NCBI GenBank assembly: GCA_963665935.1
Contig: OY762510.1
Coordinates: 1,984,001-2,048,000, forward strand
Direction of reading: 5' to 3'
From: Syntrophus sp963665935
Lineage (GTDB): Bacteria > Desulfobacterota > Syntrophia > Syntrophales > Syntrophaceae
DNA: 64,000 bases
Part shown: positions 16,316-25,411 of the stretch, piece by piece
How positions within the stretch are numbered: position 1 is the stretch's first letter
Layout: every line of letters begins with the position of its first letter
The notes under the pieces: generated by a model
Database searches by the model: none
Seen by the model: the letters and a program-made list of their open reading frames with translations, nothing else
What the model was told of the DNA's origin: nothing
Made by a program: the position numbers and the translations under genes

Positions 16316-17488
16316 ATGAAGAGGCATAAGGTCCACAAGACTTATCAGGAAATTAACGAAAGGATCAAGCAGGGAAAGGCTGTCGTCATAACCGCTGAAG
16401 AGATGATCGATGTTGTGGAGCGGCATGGCGATGTTGAAGCGGCCAGAAGAATTGACGTCGTGACGACGGGTACCTTCAGTCCCATGTGTTCCTCGGGGGC
16501 CTTTCTCAATTTCGGACATACCTCGCCAAAAATTCGTGCTTCCAAAGTATGGCTTAATGACGTTCCGGCCTACGGAGGGATTGCGGCCGTCGATTGTTAT
16601 CTCGGCGCCACGGAAGTTGTGGAAGGCGATCCGCTGAACAGTGTTTATCCCGGCGAATTCAATTACGGCGGAGGGCATGTCATTCAGGATCTCGTTTCCG
16701 GGAACCTGATTCGGCTTCGGGCGGAGGGGTACGGCACGGATTGTTATCCCTCTCGAAAGTTCGAAAAAAACATCACGCTGAATGATCTCCGTGACGCCTT
16801 TTTGTTTAATCCTCGGAATGCCTATCAGAATTATAACTGTGCCGTCAACATGTCGGACAAGACCATTTACACCTATATGGGAATGCTCCGTCCCCGGATG
16901 GCCAATGCGAATTATGCCACATCGGGACAGCTCAGTCCTCTCTTTAATGATCCATACTACAGGACCATCGGAATCGGAACGCGAATCTTTCTCGGGGGCG
17001 CCCAGGGCTATGTTGCCTGGCCGGGGACCCAGCACAATCCCAATGTCCTTCGAGGAAAGAACGGAGTGCCCAAGGAAGGCGCCGGAACAATTGCCACAAT
17101 CGGCAACCTGAAGGAGATGAGTCCCGAATGGCTGGCGGGGGCGAGTTTCCTGGGTTATGGGGTTTCTCTATATGTCGGAATCGGTATTCCGATCCCGATC
17201 CTCGATGAAGAAATGGCCCGTTATACAGCGGTCAAAGATGAGGATCTTTATGCCCAGATTTATGATTACGGTATGGATTACCCCAAGGGTACGGCTAAAA
17301 GTCTTGGCGAAGTCAGCTATAAGGATCTGCGTAGCGGGAGCATCGAACTCAACGGCAAGAAGATTTCAACGGCTCCTCTCTCCAGCTACTATAAAGCCCG
17401 GGAGATCTGTGAACATCTCAAGGAGGAAATTGAACGGGGTGATTTCCTCCTGGGGGAGCCACAACAGCTTCTGCCTGCCGGGGATTAA
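16316..17488 (+). CDS. DUF39 homocysteine biosynthesis protein
   Basis: The 390-residue protein belongs to the DUF39/HcyBio family. In methanogens and sulfate reducers this family, with a NIL-domain ferredoxin partner, introduces sulfide into aspartate semialdehyde to form homocysteine. Visible features are TTGTFSPMCSSGAFLNFGH near the N-terminus and AAVDCYLGATEV, each with a conserved cysteine. The ATG at 16316 is preferred to a TTG at 16307. Unlike most known cases, no ferredoxin partner lies alongside; the neighbours are dut and an ftsB-like gene. Confidence 0.85.
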   Translation: MKRHKVHKTYQEINERIKQGKAVVITAEEMIDVVERHGDVEAARRIDVVTTGTFSPMCSSGAFLNFGHTSPKIRASKVWLNDVPAYGGIAAVDCYLGATEVVEGDPLNSVYPGEFNYGGGHVIQDLVSGNLIRLRAEGYGTDCYPSRKFEKNITLNDLRDAFLFNPRNAYQNYNCAVNMSDKTIYTYMGMLRPRMANANYATSGQLSPLFNDPYYRTIGIGTRIFLGGAQGYVAWPGTQHNPNVLRGKNGVPKEGAGTIATIGNLKEMSPEWLAGASFLGYGVSLYVGIGIPIPILDEEMARYTAVKDEDLYAQIYDYGMDYPKGTAKSLGEVSYKDLRSGSIELNGKKISTAPLSSYYKAREICEHLKEEIERGDFLLGEPQQLLPAGD

Positions 17489-17621
17489 GAATAACCTGGT
17501 GCAATGTGGCATAATTCGTGAAATAGTTTTATTCCTGTTGATTGTCAGCAACGAATTTCATGTCGTTGAATGATACGTGTCTTTCGGTTTCTTTCCCATC
17601 CTGCAAAAGGAGTGTGCTGGA

Positions 17622-17888
17622 ATGAAAATCGGTCGTTATCTTGCCTTGTTTGTTTTTCTCATGGGATTGCTCATTACCTTCGGCAATCGAGGATTGCTGG
17701 ACAACTACATGATGGAGAAGCGGCTTTCGTCGTTGAAAGAGGAAAACCAGGAAATCATGCGTGAAAATAATAGATTAAAAAATACGGTTGTTTTGCTGAG
17801 GGGAGACCTCTCTTATATGGAAACCGTAGCGAGAAACGAGTTGGGCATGGTCAAAGAGGGCGACAGAGTCTATCAGTTTGCCAAGTGA
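17622..17888 (+). CDS. FtsB/DivIC-like cell division protein
   Basis: The 88-residue product has one N-terminal membrane segment (about 6-24) followed by a heptad-type coiled coil (EKRLSSLKEENQEIMRENNRLKN) and the family motif VARNELGMVKEGD. This is the architecture of FtsB/DivIC, which bridges FtsL and FtsQ at the divisome. AAAGGAG nine bases upstream supports the ATG at 17622 over the earlier open frame. It lies just upstream of the pil cluster, without obvious functional linkage. Confidence 0.8.
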   Translation: MKIGRYLALFVFLMGLLITFGNRGLLDNYMMEKRLSSLKEENQEIMRENNRLKNTVVLLRGDLSYMETVARNELGMVKEGDRVYQFAK

Positions 17889-17927
17889 AAGATAAAAACA
17901 ACTTAGTGATTTTCTTCCGGGTATAGA

Positions 17928-19040
17928 ATGCTGGATTTTAAGAGCTTATTTTCGAGCAGTATCTTTTCGAGCGGCTTGTTTTCAAACAGTAAGCATCTCG
18001 CAGGGCTTGACATCGGTTCCAGTTCGTTGAAACTTGCAGAGATCGTGGAATCCCCTAAGGGAGGCTATCTTCTAAACCGTTTTTCGCAATTATCCCTCCC
18101 CAGGGGCATCATCGTTGACGGCGTCATCAATGATCCATCCCTGTTGACGGCAAAGCTCAAAGAACTGTTTAAAACATCAGGCAATCTCCGGAAGGGGATT
18201 GTCACCTCCCTTTCCGGTCATTCCGTTATTATCAAAAAAGTCGGTTTTCCGACGATGGAAGAAGAAGAAATGCGCGATATGATTCGTGAAGATGCCGCGC
18301 AATATCTGCCCTTTGATAATATGGATGAGGTGAACTTCGATTTTCAGATTCTTGGCGAAAACGAATACAATTCCAATCAGTTGGATGTTCTTCTTGTTGC
18401 TGCGAAAAAGGATATTATCGATAGCTATACGGATGCACTTCAGGCGGCGGGATTGGAGGTTGTCATCATGGATGTGGATTCCTTTGCACTGGAAACCGTC
18501 TATGAGGAAAATTATGATTTTGATGAAGACGATATTGTTGCCCTCGTCAACATTGGCGCGTCTATCACCAATATAAACGTTGTCAGAAATGACGCCTCCA
18601 TTTTTACCCGGGATTTTACGCTGGGCGGAAATACCATAACGGAATCCCTATCGGAAAGACTTGGCGTTTCCTTTGACGAGGCGGAACGAATAAAGATAGA
18701 AGGTCCTGAAGGAAGCGGGTTGGATGCGAATGAATTTGCGCTGACCCTTATGGAGTATGCCGAACCCATCTGTGCGGAAATTGAGCGGTCCATCGAATTC
18801 TTTCGCTCGACCTTCGGCGGGGATTACATCAAGAATGTCCTGCTCTCGGGAGGTGGCGCCAAATTGCCGGGCATCGCTCAAGATCTGCAACAAAGGCTTG
18901 GTGTTGATACGGAAGTTTTCAACCCCTTTCAAAAAATTGCCATCAACAACAAAAATGTCGACGCTTCTCTGGTCGAGCAGATTGGGCCGGCTTTAGCGGT
19001 GAGCATGGGCTTGGCCTTGCGTCGGGTGGAGGATAAATGA
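17928..19040 (+). CDS. pilM: Type IV pilus assembly protein PilM
   Basis: PilM is an actin-like cytoplasmic ATPase-fold protein that links PilN in the inner membrane to the type IV pilus or secretion machine. The 370 residues carry the phosphate-1 motif GLDIGSSSLKLAE (26-38) and the C-terminal LSGGGAKLPGI. Its serine/phenylalanine-rich first 20 residues precede the actin fold. It shares a four-base ATGA overlap with pilN and begins the compact pilMNOPQ operon. Confidence 0.93.
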   Translation: MLDFKSLFSSSIFSSGLFSNSKHLAGLDIGSSSLKLAEIVESPKGGYLLNRFSQLSLPRGIIVDGVINDPSLLTAKLKELFKTSGNLRKGIVTSLSGHSVIIKKVGFPTMEEEEMRDMIREDAAQYLPFDNMDEVNFDFQILGENEYNSNQLDVLLVAAKKDIIDSYTDALQAAGLEVVIMDVDSFALETVYEENYDFDEDDIVALVNIGASITNINVVRNDASIFTRDFTLGGNTITESLSERLGVSFDEAERIKIEGPEGSGLDANEFALTLMEYAEPICAEIERSIEFFRSTFGGDYIKNVLLSGGGAKLPGIAQDLQQRLGVDTEVFNPFQKIAINNKNVDASLVEQIGPALAVSMGLALRRVEDK

Positions 19041-19588
19041 TTAGAATCAATCTTCTTCCCTATCGAGAGAAACAAAAGCAGGCCGGTCTTAAAAAACAGA
19101 TTCTTATTTTTGGCGGCTCATTCCTTGTCCTTCTTCTTGTTCTTGGCGGTATTCAGTTGTTTCTATCCCTGAGCATCAGCAGTCTCAAAGAAGAGATCAA
19201 AGATAAAGAAGAGACCCTGGTCAGGCTGGATAAAATCGTCGGAGAAGTTGAGGTATTTAAGAAAGACAAAAATTTACTGGAAAAGAAACTGTCTGTTATC
19301 AACCGCCTGGAGGAAAATCGAATGGCTCCGGTTCGTTATCTGGACCAACTGAATTCCTCCGTTCCAATGGGGGATGCCTGGCTCGACCGCATAACCTTCA
19401 AAGAGTCCGAATTGCAGCTGGAAGGTGTTGCCCGGAATAATATCGTTCTGTCCCGCTTCATGAGAAACCTGGAAGGCATGGGCTTTATTTCGGCCGTTGA
19501 ACTGGTTTCTTCCACGCAGAAAGATTATTCGGGAATGAAGCTCTATCAGTTTGTCTTGAACTGCAAGATCAAAAAACAAGGAACCTGA
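19037..19588 (+). CDS. pilN: Type IV pilus inner-membrane protein PilN
   Basis: The 183-residue protein begins MIRINLLPYREK, the conserved cytoplasmic INLLP motif of PilN that docks into PilM. One membrane segment follows (about 21-48), then a coiled coil and a small ferredoxin-like periplasmic domain. It couples translationally to pilM by a four-base overlap and precedes pilO by three bases. Confidence 0.93.
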   Translation: MIRINLLPYREKQKQAGLKKQILIFGGSFLVLLLVLGGIQLFLSLSISSLKEEIKDKEETLVRLDKIVGEVEVFKKDKNLLEKKLSVINRLEENRMAPVRYLDQLNSSVPMGDAWLDRITFKESELQLEGVARNNIVLSRFMRNLEGMGFISAVELVSSTQKDYSGMKLYQFVLNCKIKKQGT

Positions 19589-19591
19589 TTC

Positions 19592-20302
19592 ATGGCTATT
19601 TCGCTGGATGATATCAAGAAACTTTCCCCGCAGAGAAAAGCGCTTCTGGCAGGGGTTGTCTTAGTGCTGGTCGGTTATCTGTACTGGTCTTTTTTCCTCT
19701 CTTCTTCGCTGGAAACACGGGGAAATCTGAAGACGAAGTCTGTAGAGCTTTCACAAAAGGTGGATGAGAAACAGCAAATTGCCAGTCAGAGGCAGAAATA
19801 CATCAAGGAAATTGCTCTTCTGAAGCAAAAGTTCGAGCTGGCGATGGCCAAGCTTCCGGAAAAGAAGGATATGCCCTTTCTGCTTTACGAGATCGCTTTG
19901 GCAGGGAAAAATGCCGGAGTTGACTCTATACTTTTTGAACCCGTTGTTGAACAGCCCGCCGATGCGAAGGCTGGTGATAAAAAACAAGGGGCGGCAAAGG
20001 GGAATGAGCCCAAACCGGCTGAAAATAAGCCGGCAGATAAGCCCTCCAGTGGCAAGGCTGCTGAACCAGAAAAATTCTATAAGGAAATCCCAGTGAAAGT
20101 GGGGGTTGTCGGTCGTTTTCATAATGTGGTGCTCTTTTTTGAGAAGATGGCCGTCATGCCGCGGATTGTGAATATTGAAGGTTTTGTCATGGAGGAGTCC
20201 AAGGATGCTAAAGGAAAGGGCCGCATCCTGAATACGGCCTGCGTGATAAAGACCTACATGTTTTCGGAAAAAAAAGATGAACAAGCGAAAAAGAAGATTT
20301 AA
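19592..20302 (+). CDS. pilO: Type IV pilus inner-membrane protein PilO
   Basis: PilO pairs with PilN in the inner-membrane alignment complex. The 236-residue protein has a membrane segment (about 19-38), a coiled coil, and a periplasmic domain interrupted by a Lys/Pro/Ala-rich stretch (about 128-160: KQGAAKGNEPKPAENKPADK) before the domain FYKEIPVKVGVVGRFHNVVLFF. The low-complexity insertion is longer than I would expect in classical PilO. Its end overlaps pilP by 26 bases. Confidence 0.92.
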   Translation: MAISLDDIKKLSPQRKALLAGVVLVLVGYLYWSFFLSSSLETRGNLKTKSVELSQKVDEKQQIASQRQKYIKEIALLKQKFELAMAKLPEKKDMPFLLYEIALAGKNAGVDSILFEPVVEQPADAKAGDKKQGAAKGNEPKPAENKPADKPSSGKAAEPEKFYKEIPVKVGVVGRFHNVVLFFEKMAVMPRIVNIEGFVMEESKDAKGKGRILNTACVIKTYMFSEKKDEQAKKKI

Positions 20303-20813
20303 GAGAAGCCTTGAATATTTTGGCGCAATTCTGGTCACCGTTTCCTTCGTTTTTCTGATCGGAACAACTCAGGGATGGGGCGCGGCTTCAACCTCAGCGC
20401 CCGAATTCAGTCCAGGGGATGCAGGGAAAACGGAAACTCTTCCGATCGGCTACGGTTCCAATCGCCTTGGAAAACCTGATCCTTTTGTGCCCTTTGTGGA
20501 AAAGGATCTAGCTCAAAAAAAACTGAAGGCTATGAAAAACGTCAGGCCTCTATCCATCTTCCCGTTGCAGAGAGCAGGGGTGAATGAATTCAGATTGGTT
20601 GGAATTGCAGGGAGCGAACAAGGCCGAACGGCGGTTGTGACCAATGCGCGCGGCAATTATTTCCCGTTGACTGTAGGGACCGTCATCGGTCTTAATGGGG
20701 GGACGGTTACCGAAATTCTTGAAGATGGTGTAATCGTTGAGGAGCGGGCGGCGACAGGAAAAGGACAATATAAGACGAGGCGCATTCCCTTGAAGCTTCA
20801 AAAGGCGAATTGA
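20277..20813 (+). CDS. pilP: Type IV pilus assembly protein PilP
   Basis: The 178-residue protein has a basic N-terminus and one hydrophobic segment (about 15-33), a disordered linker, and a C-terminal beta domain (VNEFRLVGIAGSEQGRTAVV) that contacts PilN/PilO and the N0 domain of PilQ. Classical PilP is a lipoprotein, but no cysteine follows the hydrophobic segment here, so it is probably anchored by an uncleaved segment or released. It overlaps pilO by 26 bases. Confidence 0.88.
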   Translation: MNKRKRRFKRSLEYFGAILVTVSFVFLIGTTQGWGAASTSAPEFSPGDAGKTETLPIGYGSNRLGKPDPFVPFVEKDLAQKKLKAMKNVRPLSIFPLQRAGVNEFRLVGIAGSEQGRTAVVTNARGNYFPLTVGTVIGLNGGTVTEILEDGVIVEERAATGKGQYKTRRIPLKLQKAN

Positions 20814-20825
20814 TGTGAGGATGAG

Positions 20826-22625
20826 ATGAAGATAATCAGGCAACTATGCGGAATTGCTTTATGGGTGAGTGTTCTGTGGATTTTTCCAGGGTACGTTGCG
20901 GTAGAGAATGCTGCAGCGGAAACGCCTGTAACGGCGAATGATGTTGCCGTTATAAAGGCGGTGGATACCGGCAATCTGGAAAACATCACCTTGGATCGGG
21001 TAAAAGGAAAAGAAAGGGTTACCTTTATCGCCACAAAGATCTCCTCTTTCAAGGTGGAAGAAGAACCGGGAAATTCCGTTCTGCTGAAACTGGAAAATCT
21101 GCAAGTGCCGGAAATCCTTCTCAGGCCGTTTTATGACGATGCAATGATCAATGTCAGGCAGGTCATTGCGGAGCAGAAGACGATCAAGGAAGTTCCCTGG
21201 GTTTATGCGACCGTTAATCTGGAAAAGGAAGTTCCTTATAGTGTCCGCCAGGAGGGACAGAACGTCGTTCTGGATTTCAATGTGGCAACCTTGGGCGACA
21301 CCGAAGCCTCTTCTATGGCGAAAAAAGTGGCTCAGGGCAAACCTGCTTCCCCGGTGCCCGAAAATCATCTGAAGAAGAGAGAAGTCGCGGTCGATCAGGA
21401 AAAGGGGAAGAATGCAACCAAAAGCGAGCCTGGGGCCGTCAAGTATACGGGTCAGAAAATTTCCCTTGATTTTCAGGATGCCGACATGCGTGCGGTTCTT
21501 CGCCTTCTGGCGGAAACGGGCGGGGTCAGCATTGTTGCCGGACCGGATGTCAAGGGTTCCGTCAGCATTCACATGAGGGATGTCCCTTGGGATCAGGCCC
21601 TTGAAACCATCTTGGACATCTATGGGATGGCTAAGAAGGAAATGGGCAGCGTGATCAGTGTCATGACCCTGGACAAGAAAAAGAAGGATGAAGAGGTCCG
21701 TAAACAGGCCGAAAAGGACCAGATCGAAGCGGAGTTGGCCCGCAAAGCTCGGGAAACACAGCTCATGGCTGAGAAAGGCAAGCTTCGGCAAATTTCGATC
21801 GAGGCGAAAATTGTTGAGGCCACTGATGAATTTGTCAGGAACCTCGGGGTTACGTGGGGAGGAGCCTTTAATGCCCGGATAGGAAATTATTCTTCCCAGA
21901 CGGCATGGGGTACCAATACCAATTCGACAGAGGGGCAAACAAATCCGGTCTCTTACTCCTATCCCAATGGTATAGGCTACAGCGGATCGCAGGCAGCCGT
22001 TAATCTGCCGGGGGCGCTTGTCGGGTCGCCTACTCTGGGATTTGTCATTGGTGGGGCAAATGCCGTATTAGAGGCGCAGATCGCCGCCCTGGAAACAACA
22101 AGTTCTGGGAAAATCATCTCCACACCCAAAGTGACCACGATGGATGGTGTAAAGGCAACCATCAAACAAGGTGAAGAGATTCCCTATATGACCTATGAGT
22201 CGTCGGGAGGCTCTTCCTACCCGAAAGTCAGCTTCAAGGACGCTCTGCTTAAGCTTGAGGTGACTCCGACCATCACACCTGATGGGAGGATATCCATGCT
22301 GATCAATGCCACCAACGACCGGGGGGATTATGCAAGGGCTGCAGAATTAAATGGAAATGTTCCCATCGTGAAAAATGAAGTGGATTCCAAAGTGGTTGTT
22401 GAGAATGGCACGACCGTGGTCATTGGTGGTGTTTCAAAAACGACCGATGACAGGGCGATGAGCGGGGTGCCATGGCTTAACAAAATTCCCGTCCTGGGAT
22501 GGCTTTTCAAATCAGAAAGTATCGATAAGACGAGAAAACAGCTTTTGATCTTTGTGACTCCCAAGATTATAATGGATAAAGAGGCCGCGTCAGTGGCGAA
22601 TGCAAGTGTTTTCAGCAACCAGTGA
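20826..22625 (+). CDS. pilQ: Type IV pilus secretin PilQ
   Basis: PilQ forms the outer-membrane channel for the pilus. The 599-residue protein has a signal peptide (about 1-31), one AMIN domain (about 40-135), a spacer, an STN/N0 domain (about 210-280, from KISLDFQDADMRAVLR), then a highly charged Lys/Glu-rich linker (about 283-319), followed directly by the secretin domain from ISIEAKIVEA to LLIFVTPKI. The N1 (secretin_N/KH-like) domain normally found before the secretin core is not seen. It is shorter than typical PilQ proteins and closes the pilMNOPQ run. Confidence 0.92.
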   Translation: MKIIRQLCGIALWVSVLWIFPGYVAVENAAAETPVTANDVAVIKAVDTGNLENITLDRVKGKERVTFIATKISSFKVEEEPGNSVLLKLENLQVPEILLRPFYDDAMINVRQVIAEQKTIKEVPWVYATVNLEKEVPYSVRQEGQNVVLDFNVATLGDTEASSMAKKVAQGKPASPVPENHLKKREVAVDQEKGKNATKSEPGAVKYTGQKISLDFQDADMRAVLRLLAETGGVSIVAGPDVKGSVSIHMRDVPWDQALETILDIYGMAKKEMGSVISVMTLDKKKKDEEVRKQAEKDQIEAELARKARETQLMAEKGKLRQISIEAKIVEATDEFVRNLGVTWGGAFNARIGNYSSQTAWGTNTNSTEGQTNPVSYSYPNGIGYSGSQAAVNLPGALVGSPTLGFVIGGANAVLEAQIAALETTSSGKIISTPKVTTMDGVKATIKQGEEIPYMTYESSGGSSYPKVSFKDALLKLEVTPTITPDGRISMLINATNDRGDYARAAELNGNVPIVKNEVDSKVVVENGTTVVIGGVSKTTDDRAMSGVPWLNKIPVLGWLFKSESIDKTRKQLLIFVTPKIIMDKEAASVANASVFSNQ

Positions 22626-23067
22626 TAATAAATATTTCAGCATCCTGAAAAATGTCTTTGTGATTTCCCTGCCTTTTTTATGGATGTGCGTATTCCTTGA
22701 ATCGGGATTCTCAGGCGAGATTGCCAGGCACGGATCTAAAACGTTCAGGTGTGAAAATGATCTTGTATCCCTGGGAGACAGTATGGCGGATGTGATGTTA
22801 CGCTGCGGAGAACCCACCTACCGTCATGCGACTGGAGTCAAAGGGAAAGCGAAGACAAGCACTCGGAAAAGCGCAAAGAGTTCAAAAGGGATTTCGAATG
22901 ATGAGAGTCATTCAGGAAAAAGGACAAAATCGGCCCAAAGGACTGAGTACAAAGAACAGGTGACGGAAACCTGGTATTACAACAGAGGCCCCAATGATTT
23001 CGTTTACAGTCTTTCCTTTGAGGGCGGTATTTTGACGAAAATCGTTCAAGGCAAGCGGGGCAAGTAA
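22600..23067 (+). CDS. DUF2845 domain exported protein
   Basis: The 155-residue product has a hydrophobic N-terminal stretch (about 17-39) consistent with a signal peptide, then FRCENDLVSLGDSMADVMLRCGEP and a C-terminal VTETWYYNRGPNDFVYSLSFEGG, which fit DUF2845. Members are small periplasmic proteins of unknown function. A Ser/Lys-rich low-complexity segment (about 80-115) separates the two conserved parts. It overlaps the pilQ end by 26 bases, so it is probably the last gene of the pil transcript. Confidence 0.75.
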   Translation: MQVFSATSDNKYFSILKNVFVISLPFLWMCVFLESGFSGEIARHGSKTFRCENDLVSLGDSMADVMLRCGEPTYRHATGVKGKAKTSTRKSAKSSKGISNDESHSGKRTKSAQRTEYKEQVTETWYYNRGPNDFVYSLSFEGGILTKIVQGKRGK

Positions 23068-23199
23068 TTTCACTTCCTTTGGATCAACCTTGACATGCCA
23101 TCCAGGCTGTGATAGCTCCTCCAGCATTGTAGGTAGACTTGTTCAAGTCGAATCATACACCTCGTACAGTCAAATAGCTAAATACGGTAATAATTCCAT

Positions 23200-23871
23200 A
23201 TGGATAGAGTTTCTTTTCTTTCCGAATCCCAAACCCTGCTGGATCAAGGCGCTTATGAAAGTGCCTTGCAGGCGGCGAAACAATGGCTTGACCAAAATCC
23301 CGGAGACATTGACGCACTCATTATCCAATGTCATGCCTGTATGAGGTTGGGGAAGCTTGAAGAAGCCACCTCTTTGGTTGAGGATGTAGAGATGGTGGTA
23401 TTGGGGCTTTCGCGCGTCTTTGCCTGCATGGGGGATATCTGTTTCAAGGGTGGGTTAAACCAGGAAGCGATTAAATTTTATCGCCGGTTCATGGCGCTGA
23501 ACCCCGATTCGAATCTTTCCCGGGATGTATGCGGCAAATTACGGATTCTTGAGGAAGAACAAGGGGGTTTGATCCAGGAATTCCGGGCCGTTAAGGCTCC
23601 CGAACCTCCCATAGCGGCCAGCCTGCAAACCCTGACCATGGTTGACCTGTATATCCGGCAGGGGCACCTGGATGCGGCGGAAGCTCTTCTGAAACAGATG
23701 TTGATAAAAGCCCCTGATGATTCCGTCATTCAGGAAAAGCTGAGGGATGTTCTGGCCTCAAAGAGCGCTTTAGAAAAAAAGGCCATTCAAATTCAGCAGC
23801 GGGAGAAAGTGATTCAAAGGCTGAACCGCTGGTTGAATTCTCTCCAGAGAAGAAGACGTTATGCCTTTTGA
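23200..23871 (+). CDS. TPR-containing protein
   Basis: The 223-residue protein has several tetratricopeptide-like helix pairs, including LLDQGAYESALQAAKQWLDQNPGD, ACMGDICFKGGLNQEAIKFYRRFM and LYIRQGHLDAAEALLKQML, then a basic coiled-coil C-terminus. There is no signal peptide, so it is probably cytoplasmic. The ribosome binding site is weak. It overlaps the following peptidase gene by 11 bases. TPRs are scaffolds; the partner is unknown, and the neighbouring pil operon is only a hint. Confidence 0.75.
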   Translation: MDRVSFLSESQTLLDQGAYESALQAAKQWLDQNPGDIDALIIQCHACMRLGKLEEATSLVEDVEMVVLGLSRVFACMGDICFKGGLNQEAIKFYRRFMALNPDSNLSRDVCGKLRILEEEQGGLIQEFRAVKAPEPPIAASLQTLTMVDLYIRQGHLDAAEALLKQMLIKAPDDSVIQEKLRDVLASKSALEKKAIQIQQREKVIQRLNRWLNSLQRRRRYAF

Positions 23872-24949
23872 ACGGACGGCTTATCAAACCCGATTGTCTC
23901 GACTGTGCTCTTCAAGCTTCTTTCAAGGTGAAATTCAAGCCCTTATCCTTTGTGATCTGAATAATATCCGCTATTTGACCGGATTTTCCGGAAGCGACGG
24001 GGTCTTGGTCATTCGACCGCCAACCGCCATATTGCTTGTGGATGGGCGATACGTGACACAGGCTCAGGCAGAAGCGCAAGACACAGATCTTTATCACTAT
24101 CAGGACAAGGTGGACGGTATTGAAGCTGTTCTTGAACCGAAGGATGGGGACATTATCGGTTTTGAAGCCTCCGCGGTCAGTTATGAGTTCTATCAGAATT
24201 TGGTGGATCGACTTCGAGGGGAAAGATTGAAACCCCTGTCGGAAGAGTTGAATTATCTTCGAGCGGTTAAGGATGATGATGAAGTTTCTCGCGTTCGCCA
24301 TGCCGCGGAACTGGCCGGAGGGGTGCTGGAAGCCGTAGCTCGAACGATCCGTCCGGGTATCTCGGAGCGGGACCTTGCCCTGGAGATTGATTTCGGGGCG
24401 AAGAGGGCCGGAGCGGAAAGAATGGCCTTTGAAACAATTGTGGCCTCAGGAGTAAATGCCGCGTTGCCCCATGCAAAACCCGGCCGGAAAATTCTGGAAT
24501 ATGGCGATCTGATTGTTGTAGACTATGGCGTCGTCAGTGAAGGATATTGTTCTGATGAAACCTGCACCTTCTGCTTGGGATTTGCGGATGACAGGAAACG
24601 GGAAATATATGCCAGAGTGAAGGAAGCTCATGACCAGGCCTTGGAAGCGATTCGACCAGGTGTGCCCTGCAGTCGGATCGATCAGATTGCAAGAAGCTGT
24701 TTAGCAAAATATGGCCTGGATGGCTATTTTACTCATGGGACGGGTCATGGCGTTGGATTGGAGGTTCATGAGGCGCCAAGGATATCAAGGAATTCGGGCA
24801 CAATTCTCGTCGAAGGCATGGTTGTGACCATCGAGCCAGGGGTTTATATCCCCGGCCAGTGGGGAATTCGGATTGAGGATACCGTCCTGGTGCACGAGAA
24901 CGGAGCGGACATACTGACAAAAATGCCAAAGGATTTCATTATCCTATAA
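23861..24949 (+). CDS. Xaa-Pro aminopeptidase/dipeptidase, M24 family
   Basis: The 362-residue enzyme removes or splits N-terminal residues next to proline in the cytoplasm. An N-terminal creatinase-like domain (about 1-135, with LTGFSGSDGVLVI) precedes the pita-bread domain. The dinuclear metal ligands are visible in IVVDYG, CSDETCTF, THGTGHGVGLEVHE, VTIEPGVY and RIEDT. Length and motifs fit PepP/PepQ-like proteins; the exact specificity is not determined. Confidence 0.9.
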   Translation: MPFERTAYQTRLSRLCSSSFFQGEIQALILCDLNNIRYLTGFSGSDGVLVIRPPTAILLVDGRYVTQAQAEAQDTDLYHYQDKVDGIEAVLEPKDGDIIGFEASAVSYEFYQNLVDRLRGERLKPLSEELNYLRAVKDDDEVSRVRHAAELAGGVLEAVARTIRPGISERDLALEIDFGAKRAGAERMAFETIVASGVNAALPHAKPGRKILEYGDLIVVDYGVVSEGYCSDETCTFCLGFADDRKREIYARVKEAHDQALEAIRPGVPCSRIDQIARSCLAKYGLDGYFTHGTGHGVGLEVHEAPRISRNSGTILVEGMVVTIEPGVYIPGQWGIRIEDTVLVHENGADILTKMPKDFIIL

Positions 24950-24973
24950 ATTAAAAAAACAGGATGTTGATTT

Positions 24974-25366
24974 ATGAAATTATTTCCGGATGATCTTCTT
25001 TATAGTCGTGAACACATTTGGGTAGCTGTTGACGGTAATATGGCTACGCTGGGCATTACGGAGTATGCCCAGGAAAAGCTCGGAGAAGTGGATGAGGTAG
25101 ATTTACCCAAAGTGGACGTATTTGTTGAGAGAGACGAACCTTTCGGGACGATTGAGTCATTGAATGACGTGTTTGAACTGGTGTCGCCTCTGTCGGGAGA
25201 AATCGTCAACGTCAATGAAGATATCATCGATGACGTGACGATCTTGAACAGTGATCCCTACGACGCAGGGTGGATTGTGGTGATTGAGATGAAAGATTCG
25301 GATGAGCTGGACGATCTTCTGGAGATCAGGGATTATCAGGATTACATCGCTCAGGAAGAGGAATGA
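24974..25366 (+). CDS. GcvH-like protein lacking the lipoyl-lysine
   Basis: The 130-residue product has the full glycine-cleavage H-protein fold signature, including LLYSREHIWV, LGITEYAQEKLGEV, SPLSGEIVNVNE and NSDPYDAGWIVVIEM. In H proteins the lipoate is carried on the lysine of ESVKA; here the aligned sequence is E61-S62-L63-N64-D65, so the lysine is replaced by asparagine (codon AAT at 25163). It therefore cannot carry lipoate there. No gcvT, gcvP or lipoate ligase gene is nearby. It may be a structural or regulatory H-protein relative. Confidence 0.85.
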   Translation: MKLFPDDLLYSREHIWVAVDGNMATLGITEYAQEKLGEVDEVDLPKVDVFVERDEPFGTIESLNDVFELVSPLSGEIVNVNEDIIDDVTILNSDPYDAGWIVVIEMKDSDELDDLLEIRDYQDYIAQEEE

Positions 25367-25411
25367 TTTTCCAGTGCCGATGTTTTTTTCAGATGCCGTA
25401 AATTTTTTAGG

